Counted from the first letter of the stretch, positions 51,957 to 60,710 are shown. The stretch is 64,000 nucleotides of DNA from Sagittula stellata E-37 (GCF_039724765.1 NZ_CP155729.1:3667501-3731500); one strand, 5' to 3'. Program-made: numbers and translations. The notes: a model not told the origin generated them from the sequence alone.

Positions 51957-52688
51957 TCATGTCCAGTCGCCGAGGTGCGCTTGCCAGAGCGCGAGCGCCG
52001 CGACCGCGGCTGTTTCCGCACGCAGGATTCGCGGCCCGAGACTGACCGCCCGCGCGCAGTCCATCTCCGCCAGCCGGGCGCGCTCCCGGTCGGAAAACCC
52101 GCCTTCGGGGCCGATCAGCACCGCCCATGGCCCGGGTTCGAGGCCGCCCAGGATCGTGGGGGCACCGGCTGCGGTTTCGTCGCAGAACAGTATCTGGCGC
52201 GTGGTGTCCCACTCCGACAGGAGACGCTCCAGCCGTGCCATCTCTGCAACCTCCGGCACGAAGGTGGCGCCGCATTGTTCTGCCGCTTCGACCGCGTGCG
52301 CCTGCTGTTTGTCGACACGCAGGCGCTCGGAATTGGTGAAGTCGGTCTGCACGGGCAGGATACGGCGCACGCCCATCTCGACCGCCTTCTCGACGATGAA
52401 GTCGGTGCGGGCCTTCTTGACCGGCGCGAACAGCAGCCACAGGTCTGGCGGCGTTCCTTGCGCCGCCTGCCTGTCACGGCAGACGAGGGTCCCGCCGCGT
52501 TTGCCTGCATCCGCCACCTCGGCCGCCCATTCGCCGTCCCGTCCATTGAACAGGGCGACACGCGCACCCCGTTCGAGCCGCATGACGCCGAAGAGGTAGT
52601 GCGCCTGGTCGCGGGACAGTGCGACCGCCTGTTCCTCGGCCAAAGGCTGGTCTACACAGAGGCGGATTTTCGGTTTCTCGAATGACAT
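51957..52688 (-). CDS. rsmE: 16S rRNA (uracil-1498-N3)-methyltransferase
   Basis: A 243-residue SPOUT methyltransferase that modifies U1498 of 16S rRNA. The N-terminal PUA-like part has QAHYLFGVMRLERGARVALFNG; the C-terminal knot has WAVLIGPEGGFSDRERA and VSLGPRILRAETAA, the SAM-binding loops. The ATG at 52688 gives the expected N-terminus but lacks a ribosome site; ATG 52700 is an alternative. It is divergent from ubiA, with only 12 bases between start codons. Confidence 0.9.
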   Translation of the reverse strand: MSFEKPKIRLCVDQPLAEEQAVALSRDQAHYLFGVMRLERGARVALFNGRDGEWAAEVADAGKRGGTLVCRDRQAAQGTPPDLWLLFAPVKKARTDFIVEKAVEMGVRRILPVQTDFTNSERLRVDKQQAHAVEAAEQCGATFVPEVAEMARLERLLSEWDTTRQILFCDETAAGAPTILGGLEPGPWAVLIGPEGGFSDRERARLAEMDCARAVSLGPRILRAETAAVAALALWQAHLGDWT

Positions 52689-52700
52689 GGAGGGGACCAT

Positions 52701-53684
52701 ATGACCGGTGCGCAGCAGACGCCAGAGGCGCAGAAACCCGAAGCCTCGGGGCGCGTTTCGGATGCCGTGACGGGCAACTGGGTCGATCATCGCGCCCCCG
52801 CCTTTGCACGCCCCTACCTTCGGCTGAGCCGGGCCGACCGGCCAATCGGGACATGGCTCTTGCTTCTGCCCTGCTGGTGGGGGCTGACACTGGCCATGGT
52901 TTCGGACGGCCGGGCAAGCTGGTTCGACCTATGGATATTTGTCGGGTGCGGTGTCGGGGCCATCCTGATGCGCGGCGCCGGGTGCACGTGGAACGACATC
53001 ACCGACCGCCACATCGACGGCTCGGTGGCGCGCACCGCCTCGCGGCCTATCCCGTCGGGGCAGGTGACCGCGAAGCAGGCGCTGGCCTGGGCCGTGGCGC
53101 AGTCGCTGATCGCCTTGCTGATCCTGCTGACCTTCCCGCCCATGGCCATCGCGCTTGGCGTGCTGTCGCTGGCGCCTGTGGCGGTCTACCCCTTTGCCAA
53201 GCGGTTCACCTGGTGGCCGCAGATCTTCCTCGGCATCGCCTTCAACTGGGGCGCATTGCTGGCCTGGACCGCACACACCGGCACGCTGCAGTGGCCCGCC
53301 GTCTTCCTCTATGTCGCGGGCATGGCATGGACGCTGTTCTATGACACCATCTACGCGCATCAGGACAAGGAGGACGACGCCCTGATCGGGGTCAAGTCCA
53401 CAGCCCGCCTCTTTGGCGACGAGGCCACGCCGCGCTGGCTCGCCTGGTTCCTGGCCCTGACCGTCGCGCTGCAGGGGGTTGCCATCGTCCTGGCTGCGCC
53501 CGACGGCGAGATCCTGAAACTGGTCGTCGCTCTCGCCGGACCCTGGGCGATGGGCTGGCACATGCTCTGGCAATTGCGCCGGCTTAAACTGGATGACAAC
53601 GACCGGCTGCTACAGCTCTTCCGGTCCAATCGCGATGCCGGTCTTCTGGTCGTGCTGTTTTTCGCCGCCGCCATAATCGCCTGA
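52701..53684 (+). CDS. ubiA: 4-hydroxybenzoate polyprenyltransferase
   Basis: A 327-residue inner-membrane prenyltransferase of ubiquinone synthesis, with about eight to nine helices. The two Mg-diphosphate aspartate motifs are seen: NDITDRHIDG after the second helix and DTIYAHQDKEDD in the second half. The hydrophilic N-terminus (about 45 residues) is a little long for the family. GGAGGGG lies five bases before ATG 52701; this ribosome site overlaps the start of rsmE on the other strand. Confidence 0.93.
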   Translation: MTGAQQTPEAQKPEASGRVSDAVTGNWVDHRAPAFARPYLRLSRADRPIGTWLLLLPCWWGLTLAMVSDGRASWFDLWIFVGCGVGAILMRGAGCTWNDITDRHIDGSVARTASRPIPSGQVTAKQALAWAVAQSLIALLILLTFPPMAIALGVLSLAPVAVYPFAKRFTWWPQIFLGIAFNWGALLAWTAHTGTLQWPAVFLYVAGMAWTLFYDTIYAHQDKEDDALIGVKSTARLFGDEATPRWLAWFLALTVALQGVAIVLAAPDGEILKLVVALAGPWAMGWHMLWQLRRLKLDDNDRLLQLFRSNRDAGLLVVLFFAAAIIA

Positions 53685-53747
53685 TTGCACAGACCGTTTG
53701 GACTGCGTATCTAACGTAACACTCGAAACCGGGACGTCACCACGTAC

Positions 53748-55904
53748 ATGCGGCTCTCTTCGCTCTTCACCATTGCCGGGACATTTGTCGCTGCCAGCGG
53801 GCTGAGCGTACTGACTGCCTACTTTTCCTCGCAGATGATCGAGACAGCCTCGCAGTCCAGCGTGCTGAACGAACTCGACCGCGAGGGGTTGCCCTGGGCC
53901 GAGGTGGACACAAACGGTCTGCAGGTCTTTCTGATCGGCACCGCACCGGACGAGGCCGCGCGCTTCAAGGCGTTGTCGACCGCGGGACGCGTCGTCGATG
54001 CCTCCCGCGTGATCGACCAGATGCTGGTGGAAGAGCCGGAGGACGTGGCCCCGCCCCGCTTCTCGATCGAGATCCTGAGGAACGACGCGGGTGTCTCGAT
54101 CATCGGGCTCGTGCCGCATTCCACCGACCGCGAGGACTTGATCGAGAGTTTCCGCCAGATTGCCGGCGGGCAGGAGGTGTCCGACCTGCTCGAGTCCGCC
54201 GATTTCCCCGCGCCGGACGGCTGGGAACAGGCCCTGCGCTACGCCACCAGCGCGCTGCGCGACCTGCCGAGGTCCAAGGTCTCGGTCGATGCCGACCGGG
54301 TGGAAATCAAGGCGATGACCGAAAGCGCCGAGGCGCGCGCCCGTCTGGAAACCAATCTCACCCGACGCAAGCCCGATGGCCTGCGTCTGGCGCTCGATCT
54401 GTCCGCACCGCGCCCCGTGATCACGCCCTTCACCCTGCGCTTCCTGATCGACGAGGATGGCGCACGTTTCGACGCCTGCTCTGCCGACACCGAAGAGGCG
54501 CGCGGTCGTATCTTGCGCGCCGCCGCGCGCGCGGGGCTTGAAGGCAAGGCCATCTGCACACTGGGCCTTGGCGTGCCGTCGCGCCGCTGGGCGGACGCCG
54601 TAGAACTGGGGATCGCCAAGCTGAAGGAAGTGGGCGGCGGCTCCATCACTTTCTCCAACGCCGATGTCACGCTTGTGGCGCTGGAAGGCACCCCGCAGGG
54701 CACCTTCGACCGCATCGTCGGCGAACTGGAGACCACCCTGCCGGAGGTCTTCGCGCTGCATGCCGTGCTGCCCAAGGCACCGGAACAGGACGCAGAGGGT
54801 CCGCCGGATTTCACCGCCACCCTGTCGCCCGAGGGCAAGGTACAGCTGCGCGGCCGCCTGACCACGGAGATCGCCCGCCAGACTGCCGACAGCTACGCAC
54901 GTGCGCGCTTCGGGTCGGAGGCGGTCTATACCGCCGCCCGTCTTGCCGACAACCTGCCTTCCGACTGGCCGGTGCGCACCCTCGCCGGGCTGGAGGCGCT
55001 GTCGATGCTGGCCAATGGCTCTATCACTGTCACACCCGACGATGTGATCGTGACGGGCCAGACCGGCAACCAGGAGGCCAGCGCGCAGATCGCGACGCTG
55101 CTGGCCGGCAAGCTCGGCGAAAATGCCACCTTCGACATCAATGTGACCTACGTCGAACGGCTGGACCCGACGCTGGGCATTCCCACGCCCGAGCAATGCG
55201 TCGGCATGATCAAGGAAGTGGTCGGCACGCGGAAGATCAACTTCGAGCCGGGCTCTGCCACCCTCGACATTTCCGCCCGCGACATCCTCGATGAACTGGC
55301 CGACCTGCTGAAGACCTGCGGCGACATCCCGTTGGAAATCGGCGGACATACCGACAGCCAGGGCCGCGAGTCGATGAACCAGCAGCTCAGCCGGGATCGC
55401 GCACAGTCGGTGCTCGACGCGCTGCGCGGACGCCGCGTGCCGGTTCGGATGTACGAGGTGAAGGGCTACGGCGAAGCGCAGCCCATCGCCGACAACGACA
55501 CCGAAGAAGGCCGCGAAGCCAACCGCCGGATCGAATTCAAGCTGCTGATCGACGAGCTGGAAGAAACCGTCGCCGAAGCAGAGGACGCCGCGGAGGAGGC
55601 GACCGATGCGGCAACGACGGACGCACCCGAACCTGCCGTGGACGAGACCGCCGACGCCGCGGCGGATGCCGCCACAGACACGAACACGGACACGACCGAC
55701 GCCAGCGACGCGTCGGCTGCCGACGCAACCGACGCGGAGGAGCCGAACGGCGAGGACGCCGCCACCGACACAGCGACGGACAACCCGCCGATGCAGGACC
55801 CGGAAGCCACCGAGGCCGCCGCCGGCATCGGGGCGGACAAGGCGGTGCCACAAGGCGCGGTACGCGATGCGAATTTCAAGCCGGAAACCGGCGAAGACGG
55901 CTAA
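53748..55904 (+). CDS. OmpA-family envelope protein with acidic Ala/Thr/Asp tail
   Basis: A 718-residue protein anchored by an N-terminal hydrophobic helix (about 7-26). Residues about 50-475 contain repeated alpha/beta modules resembling BON domains. The OmpA C-terminal domain lies at about 485-605: INFEPGSATLD, EIGGHTDSQGRESMN and AQSVLDALRGRRV, which bind peptidoglycan through meso-diaminopimelate. Residues 605-700 are a low-complexity, strongly acidic run rich in Ala, Asp, Thr and Glu. It probably ties the cell wall to the inner membrane. A small coiled-coil membrane protein follows 24 bases downstream. Confidence 0.82.
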   Translation: MRLSSLFTIAGTFVAASGLSVLTAYFSSQMIETASQSSVLNELDREGLPWAEVDTNGLQVFLIGTAPDEAARFKALSTAGRVVDASRVIDQMLVEEPEDVAPPRFSIEILRNDAGVSIIGLVPHSTDREDLIESFRQIAGGQEVSDLLESADFPAPDGWEQALRYATSALRDLPRSKVSVDADRVEIKAMTESAEARARLETNLTRRKPDGLRLALDLSAPRPVITPFTLRFLIDEDGARFDACSADTEEARGRILRAAARAGLEGKAICTLGLGVPSRRWADAVELGIAKLKEVGGGSITFSNADVTLVALEGTPQGTFDRIVGELETTLPEVFALHAVLPKAPEQDAEGPPDFTATLSPEGKVQLRGRLTTEIARQTADSYARARFGSEAVYTAARLADNLPSDWPVRTLAGLEALSMLANGSITVTPDDVIVTGQTGNQEASAQIATLLAGKLGENATFDINVTYVERLDPTLGIPTPEQCVGMIKEVVGTRKINFEPGSATLDISARDILDELADLLKTCGDIPLEIGGHTDSQGRESMNQQLSRDRAQSVLDALRGRRVPVRMYEVKGYGEAQPIADNDTEEGREANRRIEFKLLIDELEETVAEAEDAAEEATDAATTDAPEPAVDETADAAADAATDTNTDTTDASDASAADATDAEEPNGEDAATDTATDNPPMQDPEATEAAAGIGADKAVPQGAVRDANFKPETGEDG

Positions 55905-55928
55905 CATGCCTGAGGGACAGAAAAACAA

Positions 55929-56255
55929 ATGGACAGAACCCAGTTCATCATCGCAACGGCGATCATTCTTTTTGTCGCCTTTTGCCTGGGCTGGTTCGCC
56001 CACTGGCTGATCCACCGCTTTCGCCGCGTCAGCCAGGCCGATGTCGATCAACTCGAACGCATGAGCCAGGAATTGCACGAGGCGGAAGAAACCCGGGATC
56101 AGGCGATCACCTACCTCCAGCAACGTGAGGCGGAGCTGACCAATCAGCTTGCCCAGACGGAGGCGGAACTGGCGGCGGCAATGGACGGCCTGCGCGAAGC
56201 CCGCCAGGAAGCCGAGGAAATGCGCGCCTACGCCGAACGGATGAGCCAAGGCTGA
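55929..56255 (+). CDS. Single-pass membrane protein with coiled coil, unrecognised
   Basis: A 108-residue protein: one membrane helix at about 6-27 (FIIATAIILFVAFCLGWFAHW), then a basic stretch, then a continuous coiled coil from about 38 to 105 rich in Glu, Gln and Ala heptads. It is probably co-transcribed with the OmpA-family gene 24 bases upstream, so an envelope-organising role is likely. No family is recognised. Confidence 0.75.
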   Translation: MDRTQFIIATAIILFVAFCLGWFAHWLIHRFRRVSQADVDQLERMSQELHEAEETRDQAITYLQQREAELTNQLAQTEAELAAAMDGLREARQEAEEMRAYAERMSQG

Positions 56256-56543
56256 GAGGCCTCTCGCGGGACGCCCGTGGCCAAGCAGGGACAGGATCAA
56301 CGCTCTGCGAATGCCACAGGCGGCAAGACTTGCGCAGCAATCGGCTGCGGTGCAGTGTTCGTATTCGGCCAGGACCGGTCCCGACAGTCTGACCGAAGAC
56401 ATGGCACCCGGACGTGCGCGACCTCTGCGCCCGCCGCAAACCACCCCTTGGAACACCCACGCTCTGCTGTCTGAAAAGCCTGTCCCATTGCGCGGGCAGC
56501 CTCTATGCAGGGGCCAGACACTCCTGACCACTAGGACTCCCTA

Positions 56544-57416
56544 ATGACCCAGATCATCTCTGCCCTTTCCGACGTATCCGACCGCTACGACGCGTTGTTC
56601 GTCGACCTGTGGGGCTGTGTGCACAACGGCATCAAGGCCATCCCCTCCGCCGTCGCCGCCCTCCAGGACTACCGCGCGAAAGGCGGCGCCGTGGTTCTGG
56701 TGACAAACGCGCCGCGTTCCCGCCACGAGGTGGCAAAGCAATTGACGAAATTCGAGGTGCCGGAAGACGCCTACGACGACATCGCCACATCCGGCGACGC
56801 CGCACGCGCCGCGATGTTCCAGGGCGCCGTGGGGTCGAAGGTGTACTTCATGGGGCTCGACTTCGATCAGTCTTTCTTCGAGCCGCTGCAGATTCTGGAT
56901 AACCCCGTCGAGGTGAGCCGCGTACCGCTGCAGGAGGCCGAGGGCATCGTCTGCTGCGGACCCTTCGATCCCCACGCGGAACCGGAAGTGAACCGTCCCG
57001 ACTTCCTTTATGCCAAGCAGAAGGGTCTGAAACTGCTCTGCGCGAACCCCGACATCGTGGTCGACCGTGGAGAGCGCCGGGAGTACTGCGCCGGGGCACT
57101 GGCAAAGCTCTATACAGAGATGGGCGGCGAAAGCCTTTATTTCGGCAAGCCGCATCCGGCGATCTACGACCTGGCCCGCCGGCGTCTGGCCGCGCATCGC
57201 GACGACGTTCCCGACAGCGCGATCCTTGCCATCGGCGACGGACCGCACACCGACATTCTGGGCGCTATGGGCGAAGATCTCGATTCCCTCTTCATCACCG
57301 GCGGTCTCGCCCGGGCCGAGACCAAAACGTCGCAGCAGCCGGAACCGGACGCGCTAAAGTCTTACCTGCAAAAGGAAAAGGTGGCACCGACCTTCTCCAT
57401 GGGAACGCTGGGGTAA
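56544..57416 (+). CDS. HAD-superfamily phosphatase, subfamily IIA (TIGR01459 type)
   Basis: A 290-residue HAD phosphatase. Motif I is FVDLWGCVHNG with the nucleophilic Asp, motif II VLVTNAPRSRHEV, motif III the Lys in YFGKPHPAIY, and motif IV ILAIGDGPHTDILGA. The C2-type cap between motifs II and III places it in subclass IIA, close to NagD and glycerol-phosphate phosphatases; the substrate is unknown. The stop codon lies within the first copy of the GTAATAAAATTAC motif that precedes the MaoC gene. Confidence 0.87.
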   Translation: MTQIISALSDVSDRYDALFVDLWGCVHNGIKAIPSAVAALQDYRAKGGAVVLVTNAPRSRHEVAKQLTKFEVPEDAYDDIATSGDAARAAMFQGAVGSKVYFMGLDFDQSFFEPLQILDNPVEVSRVPLQEAEGIVCCGPFDPHAEPEVNRPDFLYAKQKGLKLLCANPDIVVDRGERREYCAGALAKLYTEMGGESLYFGKPHPAIYDLARRRLAAHRDDVPDSAILAIGDGPHTDILGAMGEDLDSLFITGGLARAETKTSQQPEPDALKSYLQKEKVAPTFSMGTLG

Positions 57417-57495
57417 TAAAATTACCGCTTGCTTTCGCTGCGTCCGCAAAGTAATAAAATTACCAATCCCGCCTAGGGATGACGCTTTTATTACC
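57412..57495 (+). promoter_or_regulatory. Operator-like array of GTAATAAAATTAC motifs
   Basis: GGTAATAAAATTACC (57412-57426) is a perfect 6-3-6 inverted repeat. GTAATAAAATTAC recurs at 57451-57463 as a perfect 5-3-5 repeat. A third, half copy in the opposite orientation, TTTTATTACC, sits at 57486-57495, 25 bases before the MaoC start. This is a good candidate for cooperative binding of a repressor or activator. Its AT content stands out in this GC-rich region. Confidence 0.65.
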
Positions 57496-57519
57496 GAACG
57501 GATGCTCATGGAGGGCAAG

Positions 57520-57963
57520 ATGTTGGACAACCTGCCTCGCGGAACGATCTGCATCGAAGACATCGAGATGGGCATGACCCGTCACCTCCGCAAACAGGTG
57601 ACGGATCAGGATATCGAGATGTTCGCCGAGGTCTCCACCGACCGGAATCCGGTGCACCTCGACGACGCCTATGCGCAGGACACCATCTTCGAAGGGCGCA
57701 TCGCCCACGGCATGTTGACCGCGGGGCTGATTTCCGCGGTCATCGGCGAACAGCTTCCCGGGCACGGCACCGTTTACCTCGGACAGTCGCTGAAGTTCCT
57801 TGCCCCCGTGCGCCCCGGCGACATGGTCTATGCCGAGGTCAAGGTCACCGACATAGACATCGGCAAGCGCCGCGTGACGCTGGAAACGCATTGCTCGGTC
57901 GACGGCAAGAAGGTCGTCATCGGCGAGGCCAAGGTCCTCGCCCCCTCCCGCAAGTTCGACTAA
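57520..57963 (+). CDS. MaoC-family dehydratase, (R)-specific enoyl-CoA hydratase type
   Basis: A 147-residue hot-dog-fold hydratase. The catalytic motif is VSTDRNPVHLDDAYA (D and H), followed by FEGRIAHGMLTAGLISAVIGEQLPG. This is the PhaJ-like (R)-hydratase pattern, which turns trans-2-enoyl-CoA into (R)-3-hydroxyacyl-CoA, a PHA precursor or beta-oxidation shunt. I chose ATG 57520, with GGAGGG five bases upstream; ATG 57502 is possible. The upstream inverted-repeat array implies its own control. Confidence 0.87.
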   Translation: MLDNLPRGTICIEDIEMGMTRHLRKQVTDQDIEMFAEVSTDRNPVHLDDAYAQDTIFEGRIAHGMLTAGLISAVIGEQLPGHGTVYLGQSLKFLAPVRPGDMVYAEVKVTDIDIGKRRVTLETHCSVDGKKVVIGEAKVLAPSRKFD

Positions 57964-58022
57964 GCCGAAAAACCTCCGAGTCTTTCGGCTGGTGGGCAGG
58001 CGAGCTTTCAAAAAGAAAGCTC
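57963..58022. terminator. Two hairpins between convergent genes
   Basis: AGCCGAAA / TTTCGGCT (57963-57970, 57983-57990) and GAGCTTTC / GAAAGCTC around AAAAA (58002-58022), both 8-bp perfect stems, just after the MaoC stop and before the convergent oxidoreductase end. Neither has a long T-run, but together they probably stop transcription from both sides. Confidence 0.5.
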
Positions 58023-58089
58023 AGCGCCCACTCCCTCGCCAGTCCAGGCGCACAAACCGGCGTTCCGCTCCGGTGCGCATCGACGTAGC

Positions 58090-59124
58090 TCAGTCCAGCC
58101 TGAAGCCCTCAGGTATGCCCGCGTCCGTCCCATCGAGCACAAGATCCGCCATCACCTCCGCCACCTTTGGCGCCATGCCGAAGCCGATCTTGAAGCCTCC
58201 GTTGGCGACGTAGTGTCCCTCTCGCCCCGGCCAGCCGCCCAGCACCGGCGCCCGCGTCCGTGCCCGGGGCCGCACCCCAGCCCAGCGGGACACGACCTCC
58301 GCACCGGCGAGACCCGGCACCGCGCGGCGCGCCGCTGCGATCAGGTCGTCGCACTGCGCATCCAGAGAAGCCCCATCTTCGAAGTCGCGTTCGGACGTCG
58401 AGCCGATGGCGACCGTCCCGTCCGCATGCGGCACGATGTGCAGACCGCCGACAAAGAGCTGCGGCGCATCGCGCGCCTCGAACCGCAACGCCGCGGACTG
58501 GCCTTTCACCCCATCGCCAACCTTGCGCCCAAGCGCCTCCGACAGCTCCACAAGGCCGCGCCAACCGGTCGCCCAGATGACCGCGCCCGCGTCCTCGGCG
58601 TCGGGCACCACCGATACGCCTGTCGCCTGAAGCGCCGCCACTAGTGCGGAGCAGGCCCGGCGTGGGTGCATCCGTGCGCTCAGCGTGTCGCGGATCAGCC
58701 AGCCTGAAGGCGACACCGGCGCAAAAGCCCCGGCCTCCGACTGCGGCACGACCTCCCACACCGCCCTGCCCTTCCACAGCGCGGCGGCACCGTCGCCCCG
58801 TGCCCGTGCGAGCGCCAGAGCGGCCTCGTCCGCCACCGGCTGCAGCCGCCCAGTCCGCGCATAACCGGCCGAAATACCGCCCTTGGCCTCCACTTCCTGC
58901 CAGAAACCTTCCGCCATCAGCAGGCTGTCCAATTGAAAGGCCTTCTTCTCGTTCCAGTTTTCCGGGACGTGCGGCGCAAGCGCACCGACCAGCCCGCCAG
59001 AGGAGCCCGCCCCGGCGCCATGCGGATCGACAACTTGCACCCGCGCCCCGCGCCGTACCAGCGCCCAGGCAATCGACAGGCCGAATATCCCGGCGCCCCT
59101 GATCGTCACGTCCACGCTTGCCAT
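58090..59124 (-). CDS. FAD-dependent oxidoreductase, DAO family (MnmC C-domain-like)
   Basis: A 344-residue D-amino-acid-oxidase-type enzyme. Rossmann motif VTIRGAGIFGLSIAWALVRRGARV at the N-terminus, SSGGLVGALAPHVPENW next, and the C-terminal ANGGFKIGFGMAPKVAE. It is divergent from mnmD, with 49 bases between starts. In E. coli MnmC one protein joins an MnmD-like methyltransferase with a DAO-type domain that removes the carboxymethyl group of cmnm5U34 in tRNA. So this gene may encode the second half of a split MnmC. Glycine oxidase (ThiO) is the alternative. Confidence 0.8.
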   Translation of the reverse strand: MASVDVTIRGAGIFGLSIAWALVRRGARVQVVDPHGAGAGSSGGLVGALAPHVPENWNEKKAFQLDSLLMAEGFWQEVEAKGGISAGYARTGRLQPVADEAALALARARGDGAAALWKGRAVWEVVPQSEAGAFAPVSPSGWLIRDTLSARMHPRRACSALVAALQATGVSVVPDAEDAGAVIWATGWRGLVELSEALGRKVGDGVKGQSAALRFEARDAPQLFVGGLHIVPHADGTVAIGSTSERDFEDGASLDAQCDDLIAAARRAVPGLAGAEVVSRWAGVRPRARTRAPVLGGWPGREGHYVANGGFKIGFGMAPKVAEVMADLVLDGTDAGIPEGFRLD

Positions 59125-59173
59125 CGCCGTCTCTCCGCGTCACATCTCGGACCATCCCATAAGGACTTCCCCG

Positions 59174-59842
59174 ATGGCCGACCAGAGCCCCGCGCTCGAC
59201 TGGCGCGACGACATCCCCGTGTCGACCCGCTTCGACGATCCCTACTACTCGCTCGAAAACGGGCTGGAGGAGACGCGCCATGTCTTCCTGTCCGGCAATG
59301 GCCTGCCGGAACGGTTCCGCGACGGGTTCCACATCGCCGAACTGGGTTTCGGGACGGGGCTGAACCTTCTGGCCGCGCTCGACCTCTGGCGACGGACGGG
59401 ACGGCAAGGCCACCTCAAGTTCACCAGCTTCGAAGCTTTCCCCCTGGACGGCCCGCAGATGATCCGCGCGCAGTCCGCCTTTCCCGCGGTGGCGGACGTC
59501 GCCCGCGATCTCGCCCCGCACTGGCAGGCACGCGCCACGCGGATCACCTTGCCGGACCTCGACTTTACGCTTGTCACCGGCGACGCGCGCGAGACGCTGC
59601 CGCTGTGGGACGGGAACGCCGACGCGTGGTTCCTCGACGGCTTCGCCCCGGCGCGAAATCCCGAGCTTTGGGCGCCCGACCTGATGGCCGAGGTCGCCCG
59701 CCACATGGCCCCCGGCGCCACCGCCGCAAGCTACACGGCCGCCGGCCACGTCCGCCGCGCGCTGTCGGACGCGGGCCTTCAGGTGACGCGCCAACCGGGC
59801 TATGGCCGCAAACGCCACATGACAACGGCAAAGAAGCCCTGA
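59174..59842 (+). CDS. mnmD: tRNA (5-methylaminomethyl-2-thiouridine34)-methyltransferase MnmD
   Basis: A 222-residue SAM methyltransferase (DUF752). The SAM motif is FHIAELGFGTGLNLLAAL, preceded by RFDDPYYSLENGLEETRHVFLSGNGLPERF, the typical N-terminus of MnmC/MnmD, and followed by WFLDGFAPARNPELW. It makes mnm5(s2)U at the wobble position. It lacks the C-terminal oxidase found in E. coli MnmC; a DAO-type gene lies divergently. AAGGA precedes the ATG. The exporter gene begins two bases after its stop. Confidence 0.9.
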   Translation: MADQSPALDWRDDIPVSTRFDDPYYSLENGLEETRHVFLSGNGLPERFRDGFHIAELGFGTGLNLLAALDLWRRTGRQGHLKFTSFEAFPLDGPQMIRAQSAFPAVADVARDLAPHWQARATRITLPDLDFTLVTGDARETLPLWDGNADAWFLDGFAPARNPELWAPDLMAEVARHMAPGATAASYTAAGHVRRALSDAGLQVTRQPGYGRKRHMTTAKKP

Positions 59843-59843
59843 C

Positions 59844-60710
59844 ATGACCGAACAGAACACCCGCCTCGGCATTCTCCTGATGGTTGCGACGACCTTCGTC
59901 TTCGCCATGCAGGACGGCCTCTCGCGGCACCTTGCGACGGAATACAACGTCATGATGGTGGTTATGCTGCGCTATTGGTTCTTCGCAGCCTTCGTGATCG
60001 CCGTCGCTGCCCGGCAGCCCGGTGGCCTCAGGCGCGCCACCCGCAGCGGCCACCCGCTTGTGCAGTGCTTCCGCGGCGCGCTGCTGGTGGTCGAGATCAA
60101 CGTGATGGTGCTGGCCTTCGTCTTCCTTGGGCTCGTGGAAAGCCACGCCGTCTTTGCCTGCTACCCGCTGCTGGTCGCGGCGCTTTCCGGCCCGGTGCTT
60201 GGCGAAAAGGTCGGCTGGCGGCGGTGGGTCGCGATCGGCGTGGGTTTCGTCGGGGTGATCGTGATCCTGCAGCCTTCGGGCGGGGTCTTCTCCCCCTATG
60301 CCGCGATCCCGCTGCTGGCGGCGTTGATGTTCAGCCTCTACGCGTTGCTCACCCGCTACGTGGCCCGCACCGACACGGCGGCAACCTCGTTCTTCTACAC
60401 CGGCACGGCGGGCGCCTTTGTGGCCACCGCCATCGGCCTGTGGTTCTGGGAGCCGATGACCGCGCCCGACTGGGGATGGATGAGCCTGCTCTGCCTGACC
60501 GGCGCGCTGGGACACTGGTTCATGATCCGCGCCTACGAGGTCGCCGAGGCCAGCGCCGTCCAGCCTTTCGCCTACCTGCAACTGGTGTTCGCCAGCACGC
60601 TCGGGCTGATCGTGTTCAACGAAACGCTGCGCATCAACGTGGTGATCGGTGCGGCGATGATCGTCGCCGCCGGGCTGTTCACGCTCTGGCGCGCCCGCGT
60701 CAAAAGCTGA
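59844..60710 (+). CDS. DMT-superfamily transporter (EamA)
   Basis: A 288-residue inner-membrane transporter with ten predicted helices in two EamA repeats (about 5-140 and 150-285). Each repeat has the end motif seen as FLGLVESHAVFACYPLLVAALSGPVLGEKV and ASAVQPFAYLQLVFASTLGLIVFNETL. Members export amino acids, amines or other metabolites; the substrate is unknown. It starts two bases after mnmD, so they are probably co-transcribed. Confidence 0.88.
   Translation: MTEQNTRLGILLMVATTFVFAMQDGLSRHLATEYNVMMVVMLRYWFFAAFVIAVAARQPGGLRRATRSGHPLVQCFRGALLVVEINVMVLAFVFLGLVESHAVFACYPLLVAALSGPVLGEKVGWRRWVAIGVGFVGVIVILQPSGGVFSPYAAIPLLAALMFSLYALLTRYVARTDTAATSFFYTGTAGAFVATAIGLWFWEPMTAPDWGWMSLLCLTGALGHWFMIRAYEVAEASAVQPFAYLQLVFASTLGLIVFNETLRINVVIGAAMIVAAGLFTLWRARVKS

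Noticed and set aside
55560..55850. Repeat-rich DNA suggesting a mobile element or microsatellite
   Set aside because: It is the low-complexity acidic tail of the OmpA-family protein, with an intact frame and normal codon bias.
53610..56531. A 973-codon minus-strand open frame opposite the OmpA-family gene
   Set aside because: Shadow of the plus-strand gene and its low-complexity tail; the repeated Arg/Gly/Val-rich stretches mirror the acidic tail, and the frame crosses three plus-strand genes.
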